A DNA stretch of 64,000 nucleotides from Shewanella baltica (GCF_900456975.1 NZ_UGYM01000002.1:558001-622000), one strand, 5' to 3'; shown: positions 27,095-35,823, numbered from the stretch's first letter. The notes: generated by a model not told the origin, from the sequence alone. Translations and numbers: made by a program.

Positions 27095-27505
27095 ATGCAG
27101 AAACAAGGCATATCAGAAAAACGTTTTTGGATTCAACGTTTGAGTAAAACCAGTTTAAGGGCATTGCATATTTTAGGAATAGTCGGTGTTGGCGGTGGCA
27201 TTTTATTAGGTGTAGATAAAACGCAATGGCTGAATTATTGGTATCTCGCCATGACGACGGGCAGCATATTAATGTTGTGGGAAATTGTGCGTGATTGGCG
27301 TTGGTTAATTCAGCTTAAGGGTGTGTTAACCTTGGTAAAAGTAGGCTTATTTGGTCTGTTTGTACCCCTAGCAAATTTCAAGCCTGAGCTGTTAATCGTG
27401 ATACTCTTTTTGTCCGTGATTGTGTCCCATGGTCCTGCTGGACTGAGGCATTATTCTATTGTGCATCGTCGGCAAATCGACTCGAAAAAAGAAATTAAGG
27501 GCTAA
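27095..27505 (+). CDS. Hypothetical inner-membrane protein
   Basis: 136 residues, four predicted membrane segments (about 25-43, 48-64, 75-92, 97-113), a basic N-terminus (RFWIQRLSKTSLR) and basic C-terminus. No family recognised. The start ATG 27095 follows AAGGGGA at good distance. It overlaps the next gene by one base (TAATG), so it is translationally coupled to the methyltransferase. Confidence 0.7.
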   Translation: MQKQGISEKRFWIQRLSKTSLRALHILGIVGVGGGILLGVDKTQWLNYWYLAMTTGSILMLWEIVRDWRWLIQLKGVLTLVKVGLFGLFVPLANFKPELLIVILFLSVIVSHGPAGLRHYSIVHRRQIDSKKEIKG

Positions 27506-28056
27506 TGCTAATGTCTGTAATCCATGCGCCAATCGTGACACCCGCAGCCTTAATCACTGAGTTTGCTTGGCCTGTTTCTCGCTTCGATGGACTTAAAGTG
27601 CTCGATCTTGCCTGCGGCTCCGGGCGTAATGGCTTGTGGTTTTTAGCGCAAGGGGCTGAGGTGATATTTATCGACAGAGATTTGTCTGCCATGTCGCACA
27701 TTGAGCATGTGAACGCCCGCAAATATCAATGGGATTTAGAAGCCGAGGCTGCGCCATCGCTACCGATTGAAGAGTACGACATAGTGTTAGTATTCAATTA
27801 TCTGCATCGGCCATTATTGCCGAAAATTGCCAAGGCGGTTAAGACTGAAGGCCTTATCGTCTATGAAACCTTTACCACACAACAGGCTGAGAGTGGGCGG
27901 CCACGTAACCCCGATTTCTTACTCACTGAAAATGAACTCAAATCAGTGTTTGCTAACTGGCAACCTTTACATTACTTTGAAGGTCGATTATGTGATCCGC
28001 AGTCCACTCACAGCAGTTATAAAGCACAGTTGATTGCGCGAAAACCTAAAACGTAA
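27505..28056 (+). CDS. Class I SAM-dependent methyltransferase (TehB-like)
   Basis: 183 residues; ATG at 27505, with a second ATG at 27511. SAM-binding motif I is VLDLACGSGRNGLW, motif II acidic end IFIDRD, and motif IV DIVLVFNYLHRPLL. The arrangement resembles TehB-type small-molecule methyltransferases. The later segment YETFTTQQAESGRPRNPDFLLTENEL is conserved in proteins of this sort. The acceptor is unknown. It sits between two small membrane proteins in a tight plus-strand unit. Confidence 0.82.
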   Translation: MLMSVIHAPIVTPAALITEFAWPVSRFDGLKVLDLACGSGRNGLWFLAQGAEVIFIDRDLSAMSHIEHVNARKYQWDLEAEAAPSLPIEEYDIVLVFNYLHRPLLPKIAKAVKTEGLIVYETFTTQQAESGRPRNPDFLLTENELKSVFANWQPLHYFEGRLCDPQSTHSSYKAQLIARKPKT

Positions 28057-28087
28057 GTTTACCGATTGAGACTCAAGAGGTCGTAGG

Positions 28088-28378
28088 ATGTTTCCCTATC
28101 CAGAGCAATATCGCATTGCAACACCACCGCTAACGACCGCTGTCATGGTGGCTTGGGCTTTATTAAGTCATAGCCTGTTTTCCGATGCCAGCCCTGTCGC
28201 TCTGTATCCGCTATTAGCCCTGTTCCCGCTGGTGATTGGATTACACTTGTATTTGATTTGGTTAGCAAAAGGAATGGGACGACTCGATCAGTTTTTCTAT
28301 GCCTTAGTGCATATCCCACTGGCGTTCGTGGTGTGGACATTTACAATTATGCATGTGAATGGCAACGCTTTTTCTTAA
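28088..28378 (+). CDS. Hypothetical membrane protein
   Basis: 96 residues with three predicted membrane helices (about 15-30, 38-62, 72-90). ATG 28088 has AAGAGG about ten bases before. It is the last gene of the three-gene unit, ended by a strong hairpin at 28410-28443. Family not recognised. Confidence 0.65.
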   Translation: MFPYPEQYRIATPPLTTAVMVAWALLSHSLFSDASPVALYPLLALFPLVIGLHLYLIWLAKGMGRLDQFFYALVHIPLAFVVWTFTIMHVNGNAFS

Positions 28379-28409
28379 ATTCGCCTGACGTTTTATAGAA
28401 AAATAACAA

Positions 28410-28443
28410 AAAAAAGCGCCCTGATAATCAGAGGCGCTTTTTT
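28410..28443. terminator. Bidirectional Rho-independent terminator
   Basis: Stem AAAAAAGCGCC (28410-28420) with GGCGCTTTTTT (28433-28443), extended inside by CTGAT/ATCAG. T-runs on both strands serve the rightward membrane protein gene and the leftward YjfB-like gene. Confidence 0.9.
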
Positions 28444-28463
28444 AAATGCTGTATTGCTAACAA

Positions 28464-28649
28464 TTAGGCCGTAGTGTTGATGTTGTGGCCTGCATTACCT
28501 ACCGGTTTTGGCGCCGCAGCTGCAATTAAATCTACCGCGATTTTACCTTCGGCTTTTTGCTGCTCTTTGGCTAATTGAGCAACCTTAACGCCAACTGCAC
28601 CATTTTCTAGATTAGGTGCGATAGCTTGGGTGTTCAGTGAAATAGACAT
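28464..28649 (-). CDS. Small putative motility protein (YjfB-like)
   Basis: 61 residues from ATG 28649, preceded by CGAGG; an upstream in-frame start at 28694 has no RBS. The sequence MSISLNTQAIAPNLENGAVGVKVAQLAKEQQKAEGK, ending GNAGHNINTTA, has the layout of the YjfB 'putative motility protein' family: a short N-terminal segment, one amphipathic helix, and a GxxIN end. No signal peptide. Function is not established; the family name rests on genomic association with flagellar genes, none of which is nearby. Confidence 0.6.
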   Translation of the reverse strand: MSISLNTQAIAPNLENGAVGVKVAQLAKEQQKAEGKIAVDLIAAAAPKPVGNAGHNINTTA

Positions 28650-28735
28650 AACTAACCTCGATTGTAAGCTGGATCCCTTTATCGGCAAACCCAAGGTTAA
28701 CTTTAGTCGTTAGCCATAAATTTACCAATCTTCCA

Positions 28736-28783
28736 TTATTTTGCCAATTATTTCGCCGATTGTTTCGTCAATTACTTGGCCTT
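28736..28783. repeat. Degenerate 12-bp tandem repeats at gene end
   Basis: Four units start at 28736, 28748, 28760 and 28772 with the pattern TTATTTYGCCAA and several changes. The last unit includes the stop codon of the DsbD-like gene. Confidence 0.6.
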
Positions 28784-30217
28784 AGCCGAGAACAGTTTGC
28801 GGCCGATGACAATAATGGCTGTAATCCCCAATGAGCCTAAGATCAACCCCAGTGCCAGCGCCACATTTTGCAGTGCGGTAGGGTCGATAACCAGCGCGAT
28901 ACCCATACCCAACATCATCACACCTGACATGAGTTTTAGGGCTTGGCCTTCTTTTTCAGTCAGTTTACGTTTACCTAAGGTCGCGCTGAAGACGATAACG
29001 ATAATCGCCAGCGGGATCACGTAAACAATGTTATATAAAACCAAATACATATAGCGTTCAATGTCTGGCAGATTGTGCATAGAAAGCACGCTGGTGTAGA
29101 TCATTGGGAAGCCCGCGGTACAGAGCAGTTCATAGGCGTTGGCGAGGACTGCTAGTACGGTCGATCCAATAAGTAAGGCGCCTAAGCTACTCGAATTTGA
29201 CAGTTTACCCATGCGCTTTATCAAGCTCGTCCGGTTTTCCGCCGACATCGACAGCGTCACTTCCCCCTTAGTAAAGAAGTAATCTTTAATGTTGATGACC
29301 CCTGCGATTAAGGCCAAACAACCCGCCGCTAAGATGATCATGCCACCATCACTGCCTGCGCCCAACAGCTGGAAGATGTTCAGCCATGCTGTCATAAACA
29401 AGAAATAGATAAAGCCTGAGAAGAACACGAAAATCCCGCCGACGAGCAACATGCGGCTGCGACTCTTGGCATTAACCATGATCGACAATAAAAACAGTAA
29501 AACGAAGAAGGCGCAGGGGTTAAAGGCATCAACCCCTGCAAGCACTAAGGTGAGCAGCGGCAAAGACATAGTCTCAGGTGTCACTACGCCCACTAAGGGC
29601 AACTCAACGGGCTGCACTTCAGATTGCACTGACGACGGTTCTGTAGCGTCACCCAAGCTGGTGGCATCGCAGGTGCCTTCACCTGTATCTGTGCCGCAGG
29701 TGCCAAATAGCGGCGCATCGGTTTCTGTACTCGCGCTCGTACTGACAACGCCTTTGGTGGGCAAGTCCGCTTCGCTGAGTTTACCGCCAAGGGATAAATA
29801 GCAATTTTTCAGTCGATTGACGAGAAACTCGCCCGTGACCGCTTCGCTCGAATAGCCCACCACGGCTTTTTCGCAACTGGCCATATAGGGCACAGAACGC
29901 GCCTCTGTCGTGGTTTTTGCGGCGATAGTTTGCCAAATATCCTGCACGCCTGGAGCGGACACCATATGGGATTCGAGTTCTATCCAAGGGTATTTTTGCG
30001 GTAATGAATCAATAAAAGGATGGGCCTCTGCACAATGTGGGCAGGTTTTGGACCAGAAGAAATACAGTTTAATTTTGAGTTCACCTTGAGCATTCACATA
30101 ATGCCAAGTTTGATCCGCTGAGCTTGCTGGCGATGTTTCGGCCCAGCTCGGGATGGAAAAGGCAAAGAGGAATAATAGAGAGCAAAACAGCGAGATTTTA
30201 GATAGATATTTTGTCAT
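28772..30217 (-). CDS. Thioredoxin-like / DsbD-core fusion membrane protein
   Basis: 481 residues from ATG 30217 (GGGAGG six bases upstream). Signal peptide to SWA; then a periplasmic thioredoxin-like domain with CPHC near residue 58 (FFWSKTCPHCAEAHPF). A cysteine-containing linker (FGTCGTDTGEGTC) follows, then a multi-helix membrane domain of the CcdA/DsbD type with its two cysteines in NPCAFFVLL and LLCTAGFP. The C-terminal thioredoxin domain of classical DsbD is missing and the order of domains differs. Likely moves reducing power from the cytoplasm to periplasmic thiols; the target protein is unknown. Other redox genes (ohr, fccA) lie nearby but no cytochrome-maturation genes. Confidence 0.82.
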   Translation of the reverse strand: MTKYLSKISLFCSLLFLFAFSIPSWAETSPASSADQTWHYVNAQGELKIKLYFFWSKTCPHCAEAHPFIDSLPQKYPWIELESHMVSAPGVQDIWQTIAAKTTTEARSVPYMASCEKAVVGYSSEAVTGEFLVNRLKNCYLSLGGKLSEADLPTKGVVSTSASTETDAPLFGTCGTDTGEGTCDATSLGDATEPSSVQSEVQPVELPLVGVVTPETMSLPLLTLVLAGVDAFNPCAFFVLLFLLSIMVNAKSRSRMLLVGGIFVFFSGFIYFLFMTAWLNIFQLLGAGSDGGMIILAAGCLALIAGVINIKDYFFTKGEVTLSMSAENRTSLIKRMGKLSNSSSLGALLIGSTVLAVLANAYELLCTAGFPMIYTSVLSMHNLPDIERYMYLVLYNIVYVIPLAIIVIVFSATLGKRKLTEKEGQALKLMSGVMMLGMGIALVIDPTALQNVALALGLILGSLGITAIIVIGRKLFSAKAK

Positions 30218-30645
30218 AGCGCCTCCCACTGAGAGTGGGTTTAAGTATCGTCAAACGGTTCGATTAACTCTTACTCTACTTAAATCAATCATTTTGATTA
30301 AATTAGATATTAAGAAGTGTTAGTTAACTCGCGAATAACAATTTTTTGGGAACTGAAACAAGTTTATCTTTGTAAACGTTTAGCTAGGGCAGAAATTCTA
30401 GGACAGAAAGAAATTTAGGGCAGAATTAGGGTAGAAATAGTGTGCTGCACACTTTGGCTCATCACACTTTAGCGGGTCACATTCTGGGCCTCGAACTTGG
30501 TTTTACTATTATCAGGTTTGCCACTCTCAGGCTGATTCTGATCTGTGGTTAGCCGCTTTCACACCGACTTACACAGCGGCTTTCATATAGGCTTTTACAA
30601 TCTGAGTAGTATTGACTCTGCCAGAATCGTTATTGATTAATAAAG
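30218..30645. other. Intergenic region with short degenerate repeats
   Basis: About 430 bases without a gene. It contains four near-copies of TAGGGCAGAA starting at 30385, 30399, 30416 and 30427. The promoter of the leftward DsbD-like gene should lie next to 30230-30300. Confidence 0.55.
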
Positions 30646-30678
30646 ATAAAGCACCCTATAAAATATAAGGTGCTTTAT
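30646..30678 (-). terminator. Terminator of ohr
   Basis: Stem ATAAAGCACC (30646-30655) with GGTGCTTTAT (30669-30678), extended inside by TATA pairs. The T-run on the minus strand is interrupted (TTTATCTTTATT), so moderate strength. Confidence 0.65.
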
Positions 30679-30697
30679 TGCTGGCTCGATGATGGGG

Positions 30698-31123
30698 TTA
30701 ACCTAAGGCTACGCCATTTACGCTCAGTTTCACGTCGATGTTATTGCGTGTAGCGTTCGAGTATGGACAAACTTGATGCGCGTGACGCACTAGGGCTTCA
30801 GCGGCTTCTTGTGGTAAATCTAAGGTGACTTCTAAAGCAACCGCTAATGCAAAACCGCCGGCATCATTGGCACCTATGCCAACAACCGCACTGACTGGCG
30901 CTTCGGTAATATCCACTTTGCCGATTTTAGCAACATGCAAAACGGCGTTTGAGAAACAGGCAGCATAACCTGCGGCAAACAGTTGTTCTGGGTTAGTGGC
31001 AAGTCCGCTACCGCCCATGGCTTTTGGATAGGCTAACGCCACATCCAGTAAACCATCATCAGTGCTAACTTGACCATGACGACCCGCTTTTGCTGTGGCA
31101 CGTGTTTCATAAAGTGTTTTCAT
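30698..31123 (-). CDS. ohr: Organic hydroperoxide resistance protein Ohr
   Basis: Thiol peroxidase of the OsmC/Ohr family, 141 residues, that reduces organic hydroperoxides using lipoylated proteins as electron donors. Catalytic cysteines are in AAGYAACFSNA and HQVCPYSNATR, with the conserved arginine and glutamate region (ATAKAGRHG; NPEQLFAAGY). The Ohr subfamily rather than OsmC is shown by ETRATAKAGRHG and CPYSNATRNNIDV. It is divergent from the regulator gene ohrR with two operator palindromes between them. Confidence 0.95.
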   Translation of the reverse strand: MKTLYETRATAKAGRHGQVSTDDGLLDVALAYPKAMGGSGLATNPEQLFAAGYAACFSNAVLHVAKIGKVDITEAPVSAVVGIGANDAGGFALAVALEVTLDLPQEAAEALVRHAHQVCPYSNATRNNIDVKLSVNGVALG

Positions 31124-31162
31124 AATATTGACCTTCTTAGATTAAGGATTAAGTAAATTGAT

Positions 31163-31182
31163 TTGAATTGTGCGCAATTCAA
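31163..31182. promoter_or_regulatory. OhrR operator 1 (ohr-proximal)
   Basis: Perfect 8-bp arms TTGAATTG and CAATTCAA around TGCG. The core ATTGTGCGCAAT is identical to the second site 59 bases away. It lies 40-59 bases before the ohr start, in promoter position for ohr. Confidence 0.8.
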
Positions 31183-31222
31183 TTGTGGTAAACTATAATT
31201 CGATCTTTGGTGTGAATGCAAG

Positions 31223-31240
31223 TATATTGTGCGCAATATA
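31223..31240. promoter_or_regulatory. OhrR operator 2 (ohrR-proximal)
   Basis: 7-bp arms TATATTG and CAATATA around TGCG, the same core as operator 1. It ends 21 bases before the ohrR ATG, fitting autoregulation. Confidence 0.8.
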
Positions 31241-31261
31241 TTTAATTTGTCGGATCTTCCT

Positions 31262-31759
31262 ATGGCAACAACTCAACCCAACACCCGTGTTAATCCTGTC
31301 GATATGGCCGAAAATACCAGCGCAGATAATGCCTTATGCCTTGAAAACCAAGTGTGCTTCTCACTTTATAGCGCCGCGAATGCTATGGTGCGAGCTTATC
31401 GCCCTTTGTTAGATAAATTGGATCTAACCTATCCGCAATACTTGGTCATGCTAGTGTTATGGGAAGAGCAGGGCATTAGTGTCAAAACCTTAGGGGATAA
31501 ACTCTTCCTTGATTCAGGCACGTTAACGCCATTGCTAAAGCGGTTAGAATCCAAGGGATTAGTGACTCGCGGTCGCAGCGAACAAGATGAGCGTGTGAGA
31601 GTGCTCGCCTTAACGGCCGCAGGAATTGCGCTCAAAACGCAGGCAAGTGAAATCCCCCATTTAATGCGTTGCAAAGTCGGCGACGAGGCGAGCGAGTTAA
31701 AAGCCTTAAAGGCCATGTGCGATCAAGCACTTAAACAATTACATGCCAGTATTGATTAA
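31262..31759 (+). CDS. ohrR: Organic hydroperoxide sensor/repressor OhrR (MarR family)
   Basis: 165 residues from ATG 31262; the longer frame from 31229 would begin within the operator and is rejected. The winged-helix domain has LTYPQYLVMLVLWE, LFLDSGTLTPLLKRLESKGLVTR and the wing RSEQDERVRVLALT. The redox-sensing cysteine of OhrR, placed in LENQVCFSLYSA, is C32 here; another cysteine lies six residues before it. Known OhrR proteins leave the DNA when this residue is oxidised by organic hydroperoxide. Divergent to ohr; both probably repressed by it. Confidence 0.93.
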   Translation: MATTQPNTRVNPVDMAENTSADNALCLENQVCFSLYSAANAMVRAYRPLLDKLDLTYPQYLVMLVLWEEQGISVKTLGDKLFLDSGTLTPLLKRLESKGLVTRGRSEQDERVRVLALTAAGIALKTQASEIPHLMRCKVGDEASELKALKAMCDQALKQLHASID

Positions 31760-31892
31760 ACTCTTATCGTCGAGATTTGATCTAAGACTAACTTATTGAC
31801 ATATTAACGCTTATTAGCTGTTCGACTGAGCTTGATTGAATGCATGAGGCTCAGTAGGTCGGTCGTCTATGGAACGTTAGCGAGAGTGAGTT

Positions 31893-33068
31893 ATGGCCAG
31901 TTTCGATATAGCCATTATTGGCGGTGGGATCAGCGGTGTCGGCATTGCCCAATATGCGGCAGCAGCGGGCTATTCCACCTTGCTGATTGAAAAGGGCGAA
32001 ATTGGCGGCCAAACCTCGGCTAATTCCAGCAAGCTTATCCATGGCGGTTTGCGCTATTTAGAAACGGGGCAAATCAATTTAGTCCGTAAGTCCTTGCTTG
32101 AACGGCGCAATTTACTCAATCTTGCGCCCACTCTGGTTAAAGCTGTGCCTTTTTATATTCCAGTGTATGACAACAGTCAGCGCAGTCCCTGGACTATTCG
32201 CGCGGGCTTAAGCATGTATGCGCTGCTGAGTGAGTTTGATCCCTTAGGCCAATTTGTGTCTGTGCCTGCCGTGCATTGGCATCGCTTTAAAGGATTGAAA
32301 CTCAATGGATTAAAGGCGGTGTTTCAGTATTGGGATGCGCAGACCGACGATAAGTTGTTAACTCAAGCGGTGGCGCGCAGCGCGCAGGCATTGGGCGCCG
32401 AAGTCTATGCCGAGGCTGAATTTCTTGAGCTGGAACATAGGCGCGAAACTTGTGAGCTGTGTTTTAGTCACAGGGGCGAAATCCATAAAACCGAAGCGAG
32501 TCTAGTGATCAATGCTGCAGGCCCTTGGGTGAATGTGGTTTTAAGCAAAGTCTTGCCTCCACTTGCGGGTGTTGAACTCGATTGGGTGCAAGGTGCCCAT
32601 GTGCTACTGGATATTCCTGCGCCCGATGGCATCTTGTATTTAGAGTCTTGCTTTGATAAGCGGGTCATATTTGTGATGCCTTGGTATGGGCAAACCTTGG
32701 TTGGCACCACAGAAACGGAACTGGCGTCTTTAGATAAACCACCCCAAGCGACCGAGTCTGAAATTAATTATCTGCTTGGTATTTATAAGCATTACTTCCC
32801 GCTAACGCCGGAGATTGATGAGCTTAAGACGAAGATAACTCAAACCTTCTGCGGTATTCGGGTTTTACCTAAGCAAAATAGCCAAGCTTTTGAGCGGCCG
32901 CGGGATACCTTGATGAAAACATCAATTTCCCATCCGCGCATCCTCAGTTTATACGGCGGTAAGTTAACGACGTTTCGCAGCACCTCGGCAGAAGTACTTG
33001 AATGGATTGAAACGGCCCTTGGTAAGCGCGAGGCGATTGCCGATGTTGATAAACTCAGCTTGTCTTGA
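31893..33068 (+). CDS. FAD-dependent oxidoreductase, GlpD-like without C-terminal domain
   Basis: 391 residues. FAD motif IIGGGISGVGIAQYAA, then TSANSSKLIHGGLRYLE, which is the signature of aerobic glycerol-3-phosphate dehydrogenase (GlpD); further matches are NAAGPWVN, DKRVIFVMPWYGQTLVGTTE, ESEINYLLGIYKHYF and LSLYGGKLTTFR. GlpD of E. coli has about 500 residues; the helical C-terminal cap of roughly 110 residues is absent, and the frame ends cleanly, so this looks like a shorter subfamily, not a frameshifted gene. Substrate likely a glycerol-3-phosphate-like hydroxy acid, but not proven. Membrane association uncertain. Confidence 0.83.
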   Translation: MASFDIAIIGGGISGVGIAQYAAAAGYSTLLIEKGEIGGQTSANSSKLIHGGLRYLETGQINLVRKSLLERRNLLNLAPTLVKAVPFYIPVYDNSQRSPWTIRAGLSMYALLSEFDPLGQFVSVPAVHWHRFKGLKLNGLKAVFQYWDAQTDDKLLTQAVARSAQALGAEVYAEAEFLELEHRRETCELCFSHRGEIHKTEASLVINAAGPWVNVVLSKVLPPLAGVELDWVQGAHVLLDIPAPDGILYLESCFDKRVIFVMPWYGQTLVGTTETELASLDKPPQATESEINYLLGIYKHYFPLTPEIDELKTKITQTFCGIRVLPKQNSQAFERPRDTLMKTSISHPRILSLYGGKLTTFRSTSAEVLEWIETALGKREAIADVDKLSLS

Positions 33069-33175
33069 ATAAACCTAAAATTGCGCCCTTGGTACTGGTT
33101 GAGTGCGTTTCGAGATGATTTTTACCCGTAAAACCGCTACAGTGTGGCGCTTTTTTACTGAATCTAGGATCTGTC

Positions 33176-34348
33176 GTGAGTGCTGCTATTGTGAATGCCG
33201 TTAAGCAATGTGGTTATTTTAATCAAGGTCAGTGCCTTTCTTGCCGGCATATTCAGCAGCCTCTAGCGCAGCAAGTAGCGGTTAAAACCCAAACGTTACA
33301 GCAATTACTCGCGCCTTTTATTCCCGCAAATTCGGCAGAACTTTTTCTGCCACCTATTACTGGCGATGACAGCGGCTTTCGTAATAAAGCCAAAATGGTG
33401 GTGCTCGGTGCCGCCCATGAACCCGTGTTGGGGATTGTGAGCCCAAGTGGTGATGCGGTAGATCTTTGCGATTGCCTGTTATATCCCGCTGATATGCAAG
33501 CCTTGTTGCACCGTTTAACCCGCTTTGTGCAGCAGGCGGGCCTTCCTCCCTATCGGGTTGATAAAGCCAAGGGCGAGCTTAAGTTTATTCTGCTGACCCG
33601 CAGCCAAGTAGGCGGCGAGTATCTACTGCGTTTTGTGCTGCGATCCCACAATGGCATTGAACGTATCGAACGCGAATTACCTGCATTATTGGCGGAATAT
33701 CCGCAAATTAAAGTGGTGTCAGTCAATATCCAACCAGTTCATATGGCGATACTTGAAGGCGATGAGGAGATTTTCTTAACTGAGAATACTAGGCTTGAAG
33801 AACGTTTTAATCATGTGCCTTTGTTCATTCGGCCCAAGAGCTTTTTCCAGACCAATCCGCAGGTTGCGGCTCAGTTATATCAAACCGCCCGTGAGTGGGT
33901 TGCCGAGTTTTCTCCTCGCTCGTTATGGGATCTGTTTTGTGGCGTCGGCGGTTTCGGACTGCACTGCGCATCCAAAGACATTGCACTCACAGGGATTGAA
34001 ATTGAAGCCGAGGCGATTGCCTGCGCGCAGATGTCAGCGCAAATGATGGGGCTCGAAAACGTGCAATTTATGGCGCTCGATTCCACCGACTTTGCCAAGG
34101 GCAAAAGTGCTGCCGATAAGCCGGATTTGATCATTGTTAATCCGCCAAGGCGTGGCATTGGCGAGGCTTTATGCCAGTCATTAAGCGAGTTTGCGCCTAA
34201 GGCGATTCTTTATTCCAGCTGCAACCCCAAAACCTTAGCAAAAGATCTCGAGCATATTCAAGGTTATCACTTAACCAAGGTGCAGCTATTTGATTTATTC
34301 CCGCATACCGATCATTTTGAAGTCTTAGCTATGTTGGTGAAGGATTAA
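33176..34348 (+). CDS. rlmC: 23S rRNA (uracil(747)-C5)-methyltransferase RlmC
   Basis: 390 residues, GTG start. The N-terminal Fe-S cluster cysteines are in [15 protein letters not shown]; the SAM domain contains [15 protein letters not shown] and [11 protein letters not shown]; the catalytic parts are NPPRRGIG and the nucleophile cysteine in [12 protein letters not shown]. The match to E. coli RlmC (RumB, 375 residues) is strong along the whole length, including FRNKAKMVV and FRPHT-like [10 protein letters not shown]. It methylates U747 in 23S rRNA. Terminator downstream. Confidence 0.95.
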   Translation: MSAAIVNAVKQCGYFNQGQCLSCRHIQQPLAQQVAVKTQTLQQLLAPFIPANSAELFLPPITGDDSGFRNKAKMVVLGAAHEPVLGIVSPSGDAVDLCDCLLYPADMQALLHRLTRFVQQAGLPPYRVDKAKGELKFILLTRSQVGGEYLLRFVLRSHNGIERIERELPALLAEYPQIKVVSVNIQPVHMAILEGDEEIFLTENTRLEERFNHVPLFIRPKSFFQTNPQVAAQLYQTAREWVAEFSPRSLWDLFCGVGGFGLHCASKDIALTGIEIEAEAIACAQMSAQMMGLENVQFMALDSTDFAKGKSAADKPDLIIVNPPRRGIGEALCQSLSEFAPKAILYSSCNPKTLAKDLEHIQGYHLTKVQLFDLFPHTDHFEVLAMLVKD

Positions 34349-34426
34349 TCTTTTAGCCCATCAATTTATCACTAAGCATTTGTACTCACTCGTTTTACGA
34401 TTCTTCAAATCCGCTCAAACTATCTT

Positions 34427-34451
34427 AAGGGCTCTGCTGTGTGGAGCCCTT
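34427..34451 (+). terminator. Terminator of rlmC
   Basis: Perfect stem AAGGGCTC (34427-34434) with GAGCCCTT (34444-34451), then T-rich sequence. The longest frame of the next gene (start 34441) would begin inside this stem, which supports the later ATG 34549. Confidence 0.7.
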
Positions 34452-34548
34452 GTTATGCTTTTATCTGCGTTGCTCGCATGAAACTTCATCAAAGTGTCTT
34501 TTTAGTGGCATAATCTTCAGCACTTTATGCATTGATGGGCGGCGATTT

Positions 34549-35697
34549 ATGCTACAGATTTTCCTACGCTTTTTTACCTTAGGCTTGATGAGTTTTGGCG
34601 GACCTGCGGCGCACATTGGTTATTTTCGCCAGACCTTTGTTAATGAACTCGGTTGGCTCGATGATAAGCGTTACGCCAGTCTCGTCGCCTTAAGCCAATT
34701 TATGCCGGGGCCAGGGTCGAGCCAAGTGGGCTTTGCCATTGGTTATCAAAGAGGTGGACTGGTGGGGGCGCTTGCTGCCTTTGCTGGTTTTACGCTACCT
34801 TCCTTTATTTTGATGTACTTACTGGCGGTAACAACGTCGGCGTGGCTTGCTAATCATTATGTTCAAGGAATGATTTATGGGCTTAAATTGATGGCCGTCG
34901 TTGTGGTTGCCGATGCCGTTCTTGCCATGTTTAAACAATTCTGCCAACGCAAATTCGCCCGTTTGTTAATGCTCGTCAGTGCTGCGGCGATTTTGATTGC
35001 GCCATTTATGTGGACGCAAATCCTGCTGTTACTCGGCGCTGCGACTATTGGTATTTATAAATTGAGTGCAACGCAAGATGACACTGTGCCGCTTGCACCG
35101 ATTCGCTTGAATTATCTCTATTTACTGCTCTTTTTCGTGCTGCTCATCGGCAGTTTTTTTATGGTGGATTTCGGACCTGAGGCTTGGATCTTCAGCGAGT
35201 TTTACCGCGTAGGGAGTTTAGTGTTTGGTGGCGGTCATGTCGTGCTACCTCTGCTAGAAACAGCAGTGGGCAATACCATAGGCGGCGATCGTTTTCTAAC
35301 GGGTTATGCCTTTGCCCAAGCAGTGCCTGGGCCTATGTTCACATTCGCGACCTTTTTAGGCGCCGAAGTCATGCTAGATAAGCCCTTCATGGGGGCTTGC
35401 ATCGCGACTGCAGCCATTTTTTTACCCGGATTTCTCCTTATGCTGGTGGGCCTGAAGAGTTGGCATGCGATTGCGGCAAGACCGAAAATTGCTGGTGCGA
35501 TAGCTGGCGTCAATGCCTGCGTTGTTGGCTTACTCGCGGCAGCGCTTTATCAACCGGTTTTTTCTCAGGCGGTATTCTCGGGCAAAGATATGGCCTTGGT
35601 ATTGCTCGGTTTTGGTGCATTAAAGTTATTTAAACCACCCATGCTGGTGCTAGTTTTAGGCTTTAGCTTGTGTGGGATCTTGTTAAATGTATTTTGA
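34549..35697 (+). CDS. chrA: Chromate transporter ChrA (CHR family)
   Basis: 382 residues from ATG 34549, a typical length for two-domain CHR proteins. Two homologous halves: the first with FLRFFTLGLMSFGGPAAHIGYFR and QFMPGPGSSQVGFAIG, the second with FYRVGSLVFGGGHVVLPLLE and AQAVPGPMFTFATFLG. About ten membrane segments. CHR proteins export chromate, taken up by sulfate systems, at the inner membrane. No regulator (ChrB) or sulfate genes are adjacent. The RBS is weak. Confidence 0.88.
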   Translation: MLQIFLRFFTLGLMSFGGPAAHIGYFRQTFVNELGWLDDKRYASLVALSQFMPGPGSSQVGFAIGYQRGGLVGALAAFAGFTLPSFILMYLLAVTTSAWLANHYVQGMIYGLKLMAVVVVADAVLAMFKQFCQRKFARLLMLVSAAAILIAPFMWTQILLLLGAATIGIYKLSATQDDTVPLAPIRLNYLYLLLFFVLLIGSFFMVDFGPEAWIFSEFYRVGSLVFGGGHVVLPLLETAVGNTIGGDRFLTGYAFAQAVPGPMFTFATFLGAEVMLDKPFMGACIATAAIFLPGFLLMLVGLKSWHAIAARPKIAGAIAGVNACVVGLLAAALYQPVFSQAVFSGKDMALVLLGFGALKLFKPPMLVLVLGFSLCGILLNVF

Positions 35698-35823
35698 ACT
35701 TAGGGCGATTAATTGCAGGTTTCTTGAGCAAGATTAAGATTTTGTTACTTTAAGCCCATAGAGAAATAACAATGTTAGCTATACTCCAAAGATACAAGTT
35801 GTATTCCTTTGGAGCATTCAAGC

